A stretch of 64,000 bases of DNA from Bacteroidales bacterium (GCA_017551515.1 JAFZLK010000107.1:81491-145490); one strand, 5' to 3'; shown: positions 1 through 11,099, numbered from the stretch's first letter. Notes: generated by a model from the letters alone, not told the origin. Program-made: numbers and translations.

Positions 1-3000
1 GAATATAAACATGTCACTTGATATACAATGTATTGCAACATATTTTGCATTGGCTGGAACAATGTAGGAATATTCTGTCCATGTCGTAGTGGTGGTTGTT
101 GCAGAATTGTTCAAATTAATGAAATCTTCAGCAGAATTTCCAGTTGTAGAATATGCAGCGTAGAATTTTTCGGTGCTATAGTTTGACGAGAAGGATCGTG
201 CATAGAACGAAAAGTTGAAATCTTCAGTAAAATTTAGTTCAGGGCTTACAATCCAGTCATCGTTTTGCACATTGTTTGCGTATGGGGCGCCTATAAAATT
301 ATTCCCTGAATGGGCTGTTACATTTGCTGCTTGACCCGTAATCTGGCTGCCGTCGAGGACGATGAACGCCATCTTCGAACTTTCGTTTGTGAATTCAATA
401 GTACTGAATGTGCCTGTATTGGTATTGTCGCCGTCGATATAAGTCCAGCCAACAGATCCAGCCGAGTTGATTGTTCCGTGCGTGTGGTCTTCGAAGTCAT
501 CGCTAATTGTTACTGTTGCAATTGTCTGTGTATCCCATGTGATTGTAGCTTCGGTATTGTTTACAGCCACCTGCAATCCTGTTGGAGCTTCGCAGGCAGG
601 ACCAACAGCAGTGATTGTAATCGTTTCGTTCCAAGAATTGCTTCCGTCGGCTATTGCTACGTTGATTGTTGCAACGTGACCATCAGGAACATTTTCTGCC
701 ATTGTGAAATTGAATGTGCCGTTGGCAGTGGCGTTGCGATCCATTGTTCCGAGAGTTGCTGTTGTTGTATTAAGTGTGAGATATTCGTCTGTGGTAGAAA
801 GAGTTGCTGTTGTGCTTGCACTTGTTGCCATACCACCGTTATTTACAAATGTAACATTAAGGTCGTTGGTGGTGTTGTAACGTGCGCTTGTCGGAGTATA
901 ACTTTGTACAGCGACTTCCGGTCCTGGCATATAGCAGCTTATTTCTGCTTCCCAACCAGCAGCAGTGGTACTGCCGTTTGATGTAAATACTATTGTAAGA
1001 GCACCAGCATCGTTTGTTGCTGTTACTGTACCTGGATTAGTTGTTCCACAAACACCATTTACAAGCACATTTGCCGAAGTTGAAGTACCATCATAAATAT
1101 ATAATTTATCTCTACAACCATAATAACCTGACGATGCTTGTAGTGCAAATGAATTAAATGTCAGTCTTACCATTGCGCCTTCGGTGCTTGGATAAATGGT
1201 CTGAGTGAAGTTGGCGTTGTTTTCATAGTCGCTATCACCACCCGGGTCTCTGTATATTCCACCGCAAGTTGTAATGGTTTCATTGCTCATGTTTATTTCA
1301 GGATACAGTACCGTAATGTAGCCAACCTTTGTTTCCGTGTCGGAACTATATGCATTAGTTGCAACCAATGTTACTGTGTAATTACCAGGCTCATTGTAGG
1401 TAACGGTTGGATTCTGCTCGGTAGAAGTTGCAGGAGTTCCGCCTTCGAATGTCCATGCCCACGAAGAAACAATGTTCTCAGTAAGGTCGGTAAATGTTAT
1501 TGTCGTACCAACTGATATTTCTGTTTCCGATGCTACGAAGTCTGCAACTGGAGGATTTGTGTTAGGATTAACAGTAATGTAGTTTGTTTCGGTCTTGGTA
1601 TGGTTGCCAAGTGGATTTTCAACGTACAAACTTACTGTGTAAGTTCCCTGAGTCATATAGGTGTGAACAGGATTTGCTTCGGTTGAAGTCTGACCGTCGC
1701 CAAAGTTCCACAGGTAAGATGCTGCATACTGCGAATTGTTTGTAAAGGTTACCGATTCGCGTTCAAGGATTGTTGTTGGTGTACCAGTAAAGTCAGCTGT
1801 AGGTGGATTTGGAGCTACTACAGCAACCGTTCCGAAATATGGCTGGTACTGCTGACGAGTAACAACAACATAAAGGGTTCCTGTGGCAGGTATCGCATTG
1901 GTGAAGTTAACGGTTGCCACACCTGATGAGTTTGCGACAGCCACACCGTAAATTGTAGATTCGTTGTCGGTAACTGCAACATACGAACCTGCAATTGCAT
2001 TAACGGTCATTGAAGTTGCTCCAGTCATTACCGATGCTGGAATTGTAACATTATTTACTTCAGGCTTTGTAATGTATGGCATTATGGAACCATCGCCGAA
2101 TACATGATAGTACAGCCAATAATAATTTGCATCAACAGAAGTCAAATAGTTTGTTTCATGAGCTGATGCAACTGCAATATCACCAATATTCAATAACGAT
2201 GAGGCAGAATTCCAATATTCATCAATGAACATTGCATCATAAACACCCATTGTAGTATTTGCAGTTGTTGGAGTTCCAGTAAGCTGATAAGTGTTGCTAT
2301 TAAAATTAACACCTGTACCAATTGCCCAATAAAAGTCCTCGAACCAATAGCTAACAGGAGAGTTTCCAATGTAAGCAATAGCCCCTGCATTTGGAACACG
2401 AATCATTGTTTCTGCGAAGCAAGCTGTTGTTCCTATTGCAGAACCTGGAGAATATGATGTTGATGTATTGTTGAAATTACCTGTAAGACAGCAGTTTCCT
2501 ACGGCAAAAAAGTATTTTCCTGTATTTGTAAGCGTTGCTACTTGGGCGGCTGTAAATTGTGGAGCTTGCCATTCCTGCTTGTCACCATGAGCAGTATAGT
2601 TAAGAAAGCAGAAACCATCGTTTATTCCGCTGTAAACGCCATTGTTTGAACTTGAATATCCACCAGAATTACGATTTGAAGTTATTGTGCTTACATTTCC
2701 ATTTTCAAATCCGCCGTAAGTTGTATTGCTTGTATTGAAATAATATGTAGATGCGTATGTAACAGTTGGTCCAGCAACTAAATTTGTCCAGCTTGAATCC
2801 CAACCACCAACAATTTTCACATTGTTAAGGTAATTTCCTCCATCTGCAAATTCATACTTCTCGTATGTTAAAACTTTGTTGAGGTAATTTTCGAGATGAG
2901 TAGTGTTTTCTACAGAAATACGGCTGTAAAGCATTTCAGGATAATAGTCGTTGCTTGAAGAGTAGTCTATTGATGCATAACCTATATCGGTTGCTGATTG

Positions 3001-4016
3001 TTCATCTTCCACCGAATTTGTTTTATATTGTGGGACCTGTCCTGTATCACCTATTACAATAAGATACGAATAAGCGTTGCCAGATGATACCGATGCGTTG
3101 TATTTTGTCTTTATGAAACTTGCTATGTTTGTAGCTGTTGTTCCTGTTTCATCGGTGTAGAAAATGTCGACATAATAACCTTTCTGCAATTTCCAAGCAA
3201 GCCACTGGTTGAGAACAGAATTGTTCCTGAAGCCAGAATAGCAAATAACAAGCATTTTAACAGGTGTATGATACATATCGGTATGCGTATCGTAAACCCC
3301 CTTGATGGTTGACTGACCGAACATGCTCTTGTTGAGCAACTGGTCGTAAATGCTGTTGAAAGCAGGGCTGTAAGTGTTTGCAAACATACTCTGCGTAAGT
3401 GCAGTATTGGCATTCTCGAAATTGACCGAAACATTGATGTCGTTGCGAACCTTGATGGTGTTTGCAGCGGCATTATATGCGACTGGTCTAATTGTAAGTT
3501 TACCTAATCTGAATCCATACATAGTTCCGAGATACTCTACCGAAGCAATTTCATCGCTTGTGTAGGTATCGCGTGCGTATGCAGCATCATTGACAACATA
3601 TTCAACAGTTGTCGGGTCGATGTTTTTTGCTACAGAAGCCTGCTTAGCCGACAAGGTGTTTATGTCGTAGTCGACCAATGCGTATTCGTTTTCCGAATAT
3701 CCGTTTACCGTTACAACTGGTGTTGCACCTTCTGGGATTGCAATCATCTTGGTAATCATTGGAAGTGTTGGCGAGCCTAAATCTCCGTATGGGAATGAAC
3801 CATCAATATAAATTTCGGAGAATGTGCCCTTTTCGTTTGAAATGGGTTGGCTCTCGATGGAATTAAATGAAAATGTCGTTCTGAATCCTGACATTGAATT
3901 TGTCTGAAGAGAACCACTTTTTGTTGCCGATGGGGTCAGCGGGATACGCCCGTTCTGCGAAAATGCGAAACCGCACATTACGCTAATGACCACTAATAAT
4001 AGTGTTAGTCGTTTCA
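1..4016 (-). CDS. Gingipain-like C25 cysteine peptidase, C-terminus outside window, N-terminal frameshift
   Basis: Secreted or surface protease of the gingipain (C25) family. Reading from 4016, a signal peptide (MKRLTLLLVV...) is followed by a propeptide, then the C25 catalytic region with YTAHGD (catalytic His near residue 477) and NCCLTGNF (Cys near residue 510, aligned with gingipain C-V-N-G-D-F). After this come two PKD-like modules (PTADF, PVADF with FGDGQTS), a CUB-like segment (CGGIYRDPGG) and a FN3/choice-of-anchor-J-like region that runs off the left edge. The family normally ends in a T9SS sorting domain, which is not visible here. The signal peptide and the rest are in different frames: only three A residues (3960-3962) are present where four would join them, so translation from 4016 stops after about 26 codons. 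In the main frame the only upstream start seen is a GTG at 3975, which would omit the signal peptide. The family call is firm; whether the gene is intact is not. Confidence 0.85.
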
Positions 4017-4253
4017 TAAAAAAATGAATTTAAAATAGCTTCGCAAGTTATAAAAAATCTTGGCAAGTAGTTATATTTGATTGCCAAATTATATGAAATG
4101 AATGTATTTCTGTGATTGTTTGGAAGAATTGAGTATAAATATTATTTTTCAGTCAAAGTTGCGCATTTTAGGCTAATAATATTTTTTATGAGATATGGCT
4201 TTACTAAATATGGTGACAAAGTGGCATATCCCGATAATAAGTCAATCAACCTA
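4017..4253. other. Intergenic AT-rich gap
   Basis: Spacer between the start of the C25 peptidase gene and the stop of the cyclase gene, both on the minus strand. It should contain the promoter for the peptidase, but I do not see a clean TAnnTTTG element on the minus strand and no clear hairpin terminator. Nothing else recognised. Confidence 0.5.
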
Positions 4254-7200
4254 TTAAATCAACTCCTTTAATTCCTTGAGAACCTGTTTTTTTCCTGGTT
4301 CGCCGCTGCGTTTTGCTGTTTCGGTGAAGTAATGATGTTCGGTAATAAACTTGTATTGCATCTTGTTCCACTGCTCTATCGAGTCGATTTTGCCACGCTC
4401 GAAAAGTTCGCGGAAAAGGTTCTGCGAGATAGGTATGAAGTCTGGTCGTCCGAGATAGTCGAGGTCGGCATCGCACATGATTTCTTCGAGCAGGTTGTGA
4501 GGATTCTGCGGTACCTTTGTAGCCATTATCATGCCCTTGATTTTTTCAATCTGTTCGCGCGAGAACTTGCGCTTTCCCAATTCCTGCTGTGCCAGTCTTG
4601 CACCAATCTCCTCGTTGTTGTCGTAGCTTGCCATAAAACCGGTATCGTGGAACAAGGCTGCGCAACGCAATAACAACAAATCTTCCTCCGATACATTTTC
4701 TTTAGTGCCGATGTCGGTGACACGGTAAATAGCATCAGAAGTATGCTTGATATTATGATAATATAGGTTTTTAGGCAAGTCGCGTTGCAACTGTTCAAAA
4801 ATATCTTCCTGAAGTATCGAAAAGTCGAGGCTGAGTTTGCGTACATTAAACAGATGGTTTGGCGTGATTCCATCTCCGTTTTCCGAGAGTTCTTCGAGAA
4901 TGCCGTCCACAAAGTACATTTCCATTTCGCCTTTGTTCTTCACATTCATTATGCCGCGGGTTTCGCACTTGAAAAATTTCTTTACTTGCCTGTAGGTTGC
5001 CTCTGATATGTTAACCTTGCCGACTTCGCCGTGCGATTCCATCCGGCTTGCAATATTTACAGTATCGCCCCAAATGTCGTATTCTATCTTTTGTGCGCCA
5101 ACAACACCTGCAACAACTGGACCCGTATGGATTCCGACGCGCATTTTCATCTTGAGGTCGTGATTTTTGTTGAGATTGTCCAAAGCCCTTTGCATTTCCA
5201 AGCCAGCGAGAACTACTTCGACAGGATTTATGGCATCGCGGTTGGGCATTCCTCCAGCACACATATATGCATCGCCGATAGTTTTGATTTTCTCGATGTT
5301 GTACTTGGCAATGATATTGTCGAACGATACAAATAGTTCGTTTAGATACTTGATTAGTTCTTCGGGATTGGTGGCGGCTGCTATTTTGGTAAATCCTTGT
5401 ATATCGGAGAATAATACCGTCACCATATCGTATTTCTTGGATGTTGCGTTTCCTGTCTGCTGAAGTTCGGTAACAGTGTTCTGTGGCAAAAGTTTCTTTA
5501 CCAATTGTTCGGTTTGCTCCTTTTGTAATACAAGGTCGTTTGTACGCATTTCTACAAGTTTTTCAAGACGGTATCTTTCGCTCGTATGGATGATATTTCT
5601 CCAAGCGACAATCAAGACTGTTATAACAACGAAGCAAAGAAAATAAAGAATGTATGCCCAAACCGACCTGTAGTATGGCGGAGTAACCTCGAAATTGAAC
5701 TCGGCAATGTTGCTTATCTGTCCGTATCCGTTGCGGGATCGTACCATAAACTTGTATTTTCCTTCCGAAAGGCTTATATATTCCTTGTACGAATCTGTTG
5801 TCCAATCCGACCAGTCTTCGTCAAGTCCTTCGAGCATGAACTGGTATTCGGTGTCGCCAAAGGTGTTGTATGCAAGTCCTGCCACCTCGAACCTTATTTT
5901 CCTATCGAGATACTTTATTTCGTGCATGAGTTTTACATCTTCTTGATAATCATGGTCAAAAGCGTATATTATGGAGTCGTTTGCCACGGCTACGGTTCTT
6001 ATCATGCACACGAAAGCGCTGTCATTTTTTGTTAGCTGGTTCTTGTTGCGCGTGTACTTTATCAATGCATCGGATGTGCCGAACCATACTATATCGGCAC
6101 TTTCGGGGAAAATTGTTTCGACCACCGATTCTCGCATTTGTCCTAGTGCTGATGTTTCGCGTACAAAACTTCCATCCGAATCGAAGCGGATTATACCACA
6201 TTCGCGTTCGTATGCATCCGACAGCGAGCAGTTGTACCATATATTCCCGCACGAATCTTCGCGAATAATGCCGAACACCGAAGAACAATCAGACCCAATG
6301 CAGAAGCAGGTTGTGTCTTTTGCAAATTTTTCATGCCTTTTGTCAAATCGGTAAAGCCCCAGCGAAGTCGAGAATACTGGACCAAGTTTCTTGGTCGAGT
6401 AAACATCCACCCAGTCGAAGTCGGGGGGCAGTCCGTCCGATGCTCCATAGCTTGAAACCATAGCATCGAGGTTAAGCGAGTCGCCTGTGTAAAAACTGTA
6501 CAATCCGTCTCGGTCGGTGCCTAGCCATACATTGTCATTGTTGTCGGAGGCGATGGTGCGCACCGTACGCGTCATATTCTTCATGTTGCCGATTTTCTCA
6601 ACTTTTCCTTCTGATATTGTGGTGACGATGATTCCCGAATGTCCGCCAAGTAGTACATATTTGTCTCCTCCAATGGTTATGGGCATCATAGAGATTAGCG
6701 ACTCTTCCATTACTTTTTCGGCGGTTCCTTCGTTGACATCAAATAGCCCACCTGATGTTACTGCATACAGATGGTTGTCGTAAATGCATAGTTGCCAGCA
6801 GTTTTCGAAAACACCTCTTATGCTTCTGAATCCGAACATGGTACCTCCCGGGGTTTCTATTCGGTAGTGCTTGAACAAACCAACGGTGGTTCCAACATAT
6901 AGTATTCCATTGTAGCGTATGACCGAAAGCACTGCTCCTCTTAGTCCGCTGGATGCATTGAAAATAGACAGTCCCGAATTGGTTTCAAGCAGGCTGATTC
7001 CATTTTCGGTAGTAATCCAGACTTTGTTCTGGTTGTCAATGTAGAGGTCGTTTATAGAATTGTCCTTCAAACCGTTGGATGTTGTTGCCATAAACCGTGC
7101 TTTGCCTTGTTCGTCAAACGATACAATGCCGCCTGACTTTGTGCCTATGACAAATGTTCCATCGCGGAGAACAGCCATTTTCGAATATTCGTTTTTGTTT

Positions 7201-7925
7201 ATGTACCTGTCGAACTCTGTGTTGAAATATTTTAGTCCTTCGCTTTTTGTATATGAGAAGAAGCAATTTCTTTGTCGATCTCGTATAATAACACGGTTCT
7301 CCTTTGCCTGTACAAGGTCGGCGACATCAATGGAATCGACAGCCACGCAGATGTCATCAGAATCATATTTTCCATGATTGAGGCGTTGTAGCGGAGCAAA
7401 TCTGCGTTGTATGTATGCTGTACCATTTATATCGATGAGGCGGAAAGGCTTGCTATCAATAATTTTCTTTATAGAGGAGTCGGCATAGACATACATGAAA
7501 AGTTTGTCGCTTGATGCAAAATATATTGCATCTTTGCAAGCCGTTACTTTTACAATTTGTCCAAAAGCGCAGTCGAGATTGTTTGATAATTCGTCCAGAC
7601 TTAGGTGACCATCCTTGTAAACCACCTTGCCGAATGTGTTGTATCCGCCGTAAAAAATCTCGTTGTTGTCGCTTACTGCTATTTGTGGTCGTCCTGGTAC
7701 TTTTACTATTGTCCAGTGCTCGCCGTCGTATTCCATGACGCCGTTGGTATTTCCGAAATACATGAGCGAGTTCTTGTCCTGCACAACGCAGAAATTCTGG
7801 CTCTCCTGACGGTAGTCGGCAGGACTGAAGTTCTTTATCTGGGGGATGCCGTATTCATCCGATTGTGCAAATGCTGTCACGAATGCCAGCATCAAAATAG
7901 CGATTGCAAAAATTTTTCTTCTCAT
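4254..7925 (-). CDS. Membrane beta-propeller adenylate cyclase with C-terminal HD domain
   Basis: Predicted signalling enzyme making cAMP from ATP in response to an extracytoplasmic cue. Start chosen at 7925 (MRRKIFAIAI, a signal peptide ending FAQSDEYG), 1 nt after the upstream stop, rather than the longer frame. Order of parts: two-component-regulator propeller repeats (about 30-650), Y_Y_Y domain (about 660-740), one membrane helix, a short coiled coil, then a class III cyclase domain (about 830-1015) and an HD domain (about 1050-1200). Cyclase metal ligands are Asp841 (FSDIQGF) and Asp885 (TIGDAYM). Lys881 and Asp950 (YDIWG) match the purine-binding pair of adenylate cyclases, and Asn957 and Arg961 match the transition-state pair. 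The HD domain shows YHNIKH, LFHDTG (His1093-Asp1094) and CDADLDYLG, so a metal-dependent phosphohydrolase activity is possible. The combination with HD is unusual. It follows the PAS kinase gene and is probably co-transcribed. Confidence 0.88.
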   Translation of the reverse strand: MRRKIFAIAILMLAFVTAFAQSDEYGIPQIKNFSPADYRQESQNFCVVQDKNSLMYFGNTNGVMEYDGEHWTIVKVPGRPQIAVSDNNEIFYGGYNTFGKVVYKDGHLSLDELSNNLDCAFGQIVKVTACKDAIYFASSDKLFMYVYADSSIKKIIDSKPFRLIDINGTAYIQRRFAPLQRLNHGKYDSDDICVAVDSIDVADLVQAKENRVIIRDRQRNCFFSYTKSEGLKYFNTEFDRYINKNEYSKMAVLRDGTFVIGTKSGGIVSFDEQGKARFMATTSNGLKDNSINDLYIDNQNKVWITTENGISLLETNSGLSIFNASSGLRGAVLSVIRYNGILYVGTTVGLFKHYRIETPGGTMFGFRSIRGVFENCWQLCIYDNHLYAVTSGGLFDVNEGTAEKVMEESLISMMPITIGGDKYVLLGGHSGIIVTTISEGKVEKIGNMKNMTRTVRTIASDNNDNVWLGTDRDGLYSFYTGDSLNLDAMVSSYGASDGLPPDFDWVDVYSTKKLGPVFSTSLGLYRFDKRHEKFAKDTTCFCIGSDCSSVFGIIREDSCGNIWYNCSLSDAYERECGIIRFDSDGSFVRETSALGQMRESVVETIFPESADIVWFGTSDALIKYTRNKNQLTKNDSAFVCMIRTVAVANDSIIYAFDHDYQEDVKLMHEIKYLDRKIRFEVAGLAYNTFGDTEYQFMLEGLDEDWSDWTTDSYKEYISLSEGKYKFMVRSRNGYGQISNIAEFNFEVTPPYYRSVWAYILYFLCFVVITVLIVAWRNIIHTSERYRLEKLVEMRTNDLVLQKEQTEQLVKKLLPQNTVTELQQTGNATSKKYDMVTVLFSDIQGFTKIAAATNPEELIKYLNELFVSFDNIIAKYNIEKIKTIGDAYMCAGGMPNRDAINPVEVVLAGLEMQRALDNLNKNHDLKMKMRVGIHTGPVVAGVVGAQKIEYDIWGDTVNIASRMESHGEVGKVNISEATYRQVKKFFKCETRGIMNVKNKGEMEMYFVDGILEELSENGDGITPNHLFNVRKLSLDFSILQEDIFEQLQRDLPKNLYYHNIKHTSDAIYRVTDIGTKENVSEEDLLLLRCAALFHDTGFMASYDNNEEIGARLAQQELGKRKFSREQIEKIKGMIMATKVPQNPHNLLEEIMCDADLDYLGRPDFIPISQNLFRELFERGKIDSIEQWNKMQYKFITEHHYFTETAKRSGEPGKKQVLKELKELI

Positions 7926-7926
7926 A

Positions 7927-10908
7927 TTAGTAACGACTTGGCAGTTCAACATAGAAGCAGGAACCTTTGCCCACTTCCGATTCAACGCTAATTTTTCCAT
8001 GAAGTATATCAATGTACGACTTGACTATTGCAAGTCCAAGTCCAGCACCTTTTGTTGCAAGGTCACCATTTTTCGTCTGGTAGAACCTGTCGAAAATGTT
8101 GTCTATGTCTTCCTTTGCTATTCCGACGCCATTGTCGCGGACAGAGATGCAAACCTTTTCATTGTCAACACGGTAGTCGATTTCCACCTTTCCGTTCTTT
8201 GTGAACTTTATGGCGTTGTTCATTAGGTTTATGATTATTTGTCTCAACTTTACATTGTCGGAAATGATAAGCACTTCTTCGTGTTTCTGTGCAAGGTTAA
8301 CAATCTGGACATTGTTTTCGGCTATCATTCTGTCCGATTGCATCGATGCGCAAATGTCGGCAATAATTTTCTTCAGGCCGATAATTTCCGACTTCGCCTG
8401 TACGGTGCCTGCATCAAGTTTCGACATCTCAATAATGTCCGAAAGTACATTGTGCAGTTGGTTTGATGAGTCGAGGATGATTTTCAGGTATTCCTGCTTT
8501 TGTGGGTCATTTTCGCTTTCGAGTAGCAGGTCGGCAAAGCCGATTATTCCGTTCATCGGCGTGCGAAGTTCGTGCGACAAGTTGCTGAGGAATACCGACT
8601 GAAGTTTTTCGCTCTCTTCGGCTTTCTTCAGTGCTGTGTTAAGTTCCCTTATGGTGCGGTTCCTTTCGGTTACATCGGATACAACCATCAAGGCATCGTT
8701 TTCGATTGGCGAGAACCTAAGTTCAAACTCATACGGTATTCCGCCTATTGCAACTTCAACATTTTGGGTTTCGTGGTCGTTGCCTTCGATTATTCGCGCT
8801 ACACTTTGCCTTATTATCATGTCGTATTCCTTGCGCGTCATGTAGCTTATAAACCTTTCTGTGAACTCGTTTTCGCTCTTGGAATATTCCAAAAACGGGA
8901 ATTTTTCACCCACAAATACATCCTTTATCTCGGCATTTGCCCCGAATATCACAGTCACATCTTTCGACATCTTCTTGAAATGTGCCTTTTGCAAGTCCAT
9001 GTCTTGGATTCTCTTGCGGTAGCCGAGCATCTGGTTTTCGTATATTTTTCTGGAGGTAATGTCAAGAATTACAGCTTGGTACATGTCTGCGGATATGGCG
9101 CTTGAATACATTTCCACAACCTTTACAGTTCCGTCTCCGCATTTTAGTTCACGCTCGGCGTTTATTATTTCGCCTTCATCCACATGTGTATAGTCTAATG
9201 GTTTGCTGGTGACGCTGTTTTCTGTGAAAAATGAGATGATATTCTTGCCGAGAATTTCGCGCGGAGGCATTTTTATCATTTCGCAGAAGCGGTCGCTGAC
9301 ATCGATTATGTTGCCGTGCTTGTCGCCGATAAGCACACCGCATGGCGACTGCTCTACTATGACTTTGTAGCGCGACACTGCATCGCGCATTAAAGGATTT
9401 GACTTTCGTACATTCTTCGGTGTGAAGTAGCACAGCGAATTTTCCTTGTCGATGTCGTAGATGTGCATTTCAAGGACAGTCCTGCTTTCTTCGGATATTA
9501 CCTCGTAGTCGAAAATCTCCTCCTTGCGGTTTGGTGCGGTTACTACGATGCTACGCTTTTTCCGCTTGGTAACCTTTAGTATGTCGGTTATATGATGACC
9601 GCGAATGTCATTGTTTATTTTTAGTAGCGAGTAGGCTCTGCTGTTTACCCTCACAATTTCACCGTTTAGCATTTGTATTATTCCGCACAGCGAGTTCTCG
9701 AACAATGCCAGATTGTTGCGGTATTCTATGCTAAGGTTGTCCATTATCTGCTGTATCTCGCGCCTGTTTTCCATTACAATGGCGATGTGCCTAGTGTCGT
9801 CTGATGTGGCATAGAATACTTTGGCGGTAAAAGGTATGTCGCCCCAGATGGTGTTCTGTGCAAGAAACAGGTATTCGCATAGTCCGTCATCGTTGCACAA
9901 ATTGGCGATATTGCGCTCCGTTTCGTGCTTGCTGAACTTGCCAAGCGAAAATATGGATTTGCTAAGATATGATTTGTAGTTCCAGCCCCACATCTTGACG
10001 GCGGAATTGTTAATGTCGCAAATGTCGCCTTCTGGAGTTACAAGCAGACATAGTTCCGACAATGCGTCAAGTGTTTCGCGAAATGGACGAACGGACTTGT
10101 GAATCTCTTTATTTTCAATGTTGTCCTTTTCGTTTACCGGAGTTACGATTGACACGCAAAACTTTTGGTCTTCGAAATCTATTATCGATGAATATGCGGT
10201 TACGCTGACATATTCTCCGCTTTTTTTCAATAACGAAAAGCCTATTTGCTGTGTTTGCACTTCGGTGCGGAAAAGTTTGTCAATCGCCGACTTGATTTTT
10301 TTGCGGTCTTTTGGGTCAATGTAGTTTTCGATGTACAAACTTGGCAGGTCCTCTATGTCATCAAGTCCGATTATTTGACGCATTGCTGAATTTTCGTACA
10401 TCAATATGGTATTGCGGTCGCATATCAATACCCCCGACTTTATGTTTCCGTATAGCTGGTTCACTGTATTCCAGAACAAAGCGTTGCCTTGCTTTTGCCG
10501 TCCATACGAATCACGGTACTTCATTAGCCCTATATATACAGTCTGACCTTTCTCTTCAATCCTTATCATTGATTCCATAAGGTTGATGAACGATCCGGTT
10601 TTTGTGCGCAGGCACAGGGGCATGTCGATAATGTAATCGTTGTCGGCGAACATTGACAGCAGGTCGGATTTGAGAATCAAGTATTTGCCAGTATTTATCT
10701 CCGACATTATTTCAGCCACTGATGAATAGCCAAGCATTTCGGCAAATTTGATATTGACGCTAATGAACTTTCCGTTCGAATCGAGTTTGTATTCGGGAAC
10801 AAGATTGTCGGTTCCGAGTTTGTTTTCGACAATAAGCCTGTTGCGTTCAATGTTATGCTTTATAATTTGCCTGTTATGTTCGTCAATCTGTAGCTGAATC
10901 TTATCCAT
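7927..10908 (-). CDS. Soluble multi-PAS sensor histidine kinase
   Basis: Cytosolic sensor kinase of 993 residues with no signal peptide or membrane helix. The N-terminal 750 residues are a string of PAS-like domains, at least five by eye (for example GYSSVAEIM, GLDDIEDLP, GWNYKSYL, GDKHGNIIDV). They are followed by a HisKA domain with the phosphoacceptor His779 in LSHELRTPMNGI. The ATPase domain has the N box NNAIKF, G1 box DNGVGI and G2 box GAGLGLAIV. There is no receiver domain and no response regulator gene next to it. The next gene downstream is the adenylate cyclase, 1 nt away, so the pair is likely one operon. A good minus-strand promoter lies upstream (TTTG at 10962-10959, 22 nt, TAATTTTG at 10936-10929). 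Family assignment is firm; the signal and partner are unknown. Confidence 0.9.
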   Translation of the reverse strand: MDKIQLQIDEHNRQIIKHNIERNRLIVENKLGTDNLVPEYKLDSNGKFISVNIKFAEMLGYSSVAEIMSEINTGKYLILKSDLLSMFADNDYIIDMPLCLRTKTGSFINLMESMIRIEEKGQTVYIGLMKYRDSYGRQKQGNALFWNTVNQLYGNIKSGVLICDRNTILMYENSAMRQIIGLDDIEDLPSLYIENYIDPKDRKKIKSAIDKLFRTEVQTQQIGFSLLKKSGEYVSVTAYSSIIDFEDQKFCVSIVTPVNEKDNIENKEIHKSVRPFRETLDALSELCLLVTPEGDICDINNSAVKMWGWNYKSYLSKSIFSLGKFSKHETERNIANLCNDDGLCEYLFLAQNTIWGDIPFTAKVFYATSDDTRHIAIVMENRREIQQIMDNLSIEYRNNLALFENSLCGIIQMLNGEIVRVNSRAYSLLKINNDIRGHHITDILKVTKRKKRSIVVTAPNRKEEIFDYEVISEESRTVLEMHIYDIDKENSLCYFTPKNVRKSNPLMRDAVSRYKVIVEQSPCGVLIGDKHGNIIDVSDRFCEMIKMPPREILGKNIISFFTENSVTSKPLDYTHVDEGEIINAERELKCGDGTVKVVEMYSSAISADMYQAVILDITSRKIYENQMLGYRKRIQDMDLQKAHFKKMSKDVTVIFGANAEIKDVFVGEKFPFLEYSKSENEFTERFISYMTRKEYDMIIRQSVARIIEGNDHETQNVEVAIGGIPYEFELRFSPIENDALMVVSDVTERNRTIRELNTALKKAEESEKLQSVFLSNLSHELRTPMNGIIGFADLLLESENDPQKQEYLKIILDSSNQLHNVLSDIIEMSKLDAGTVQAKSEIIGLKKIIADICASMQSDRMIAENNVQIVNLAQKHEEVLIISDNVKLRQIIINLMNNAIKFTKNGKVEIDYRVDNEKVCISVRDNGVGIAKEDIDNIFDRFYQTKNGDLATKGAGLGLAIVKSYIDILHGKISVESEVGKGSCFYVELPSRY

Positions 10909-10928
10909 ACCTGAATATTATGCAGTGG

Positions 10929-10962
10929 CAAAATTAAGACATTATTCGACACGGCAACCAAA
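10929..10962 (-). promoter_or_regulatory. Bacteroidetes-type promoter of the PAS kinase/cyclase operon
   Basis: On the minus strand TTTG (-33 element) is followed after 22 nt by TAATTTTG, matching the Bacteroidetes -7 consensus TAnnTTTG. It lies 21 nt upstream of the kinase start. Confidence 0.6.
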
Positions 10963-11070
10963 TGAATACAGCAAATAGCACAAAAATTAATTCATCGTTA
11001 TTTCACCCTTGCTGTTGATAAAAATGGGAATTTACACTTCTTTTTGCTGGACGCTAAGGAAAAACTTCAC

Positions 11071-11078
11071 TACATTTG
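11071..11078 (+). promoter_or_regulatory. -7 promoter element for glmM
   Basis: TACATTTG matches TAnnTTTG and lies 21 nt before the chosen ATG. A TTTG at 11043-11046 is a possible, slightly distant -33 element. It is divergent from the kinase promoter across the same short gap. Confidence 0.5.
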
Positions 11079-11099
11079 CAAAAATCAAACTTAAAGGAC

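Noticed and set aside
310..981. 223-codon plus-strand frame rich in Cys and Val
   Set aside because: Antisense shadow of the C25 peptidase gene; composition is that of a reversed Thr/Asn/Ala-rich coding strand and no family motif is present.
8572..9105. 177-codon plus-strand frame opposite the PAS kinase
   Set aside because: Shadow frame; the kinase on the other strand is unambiguous.
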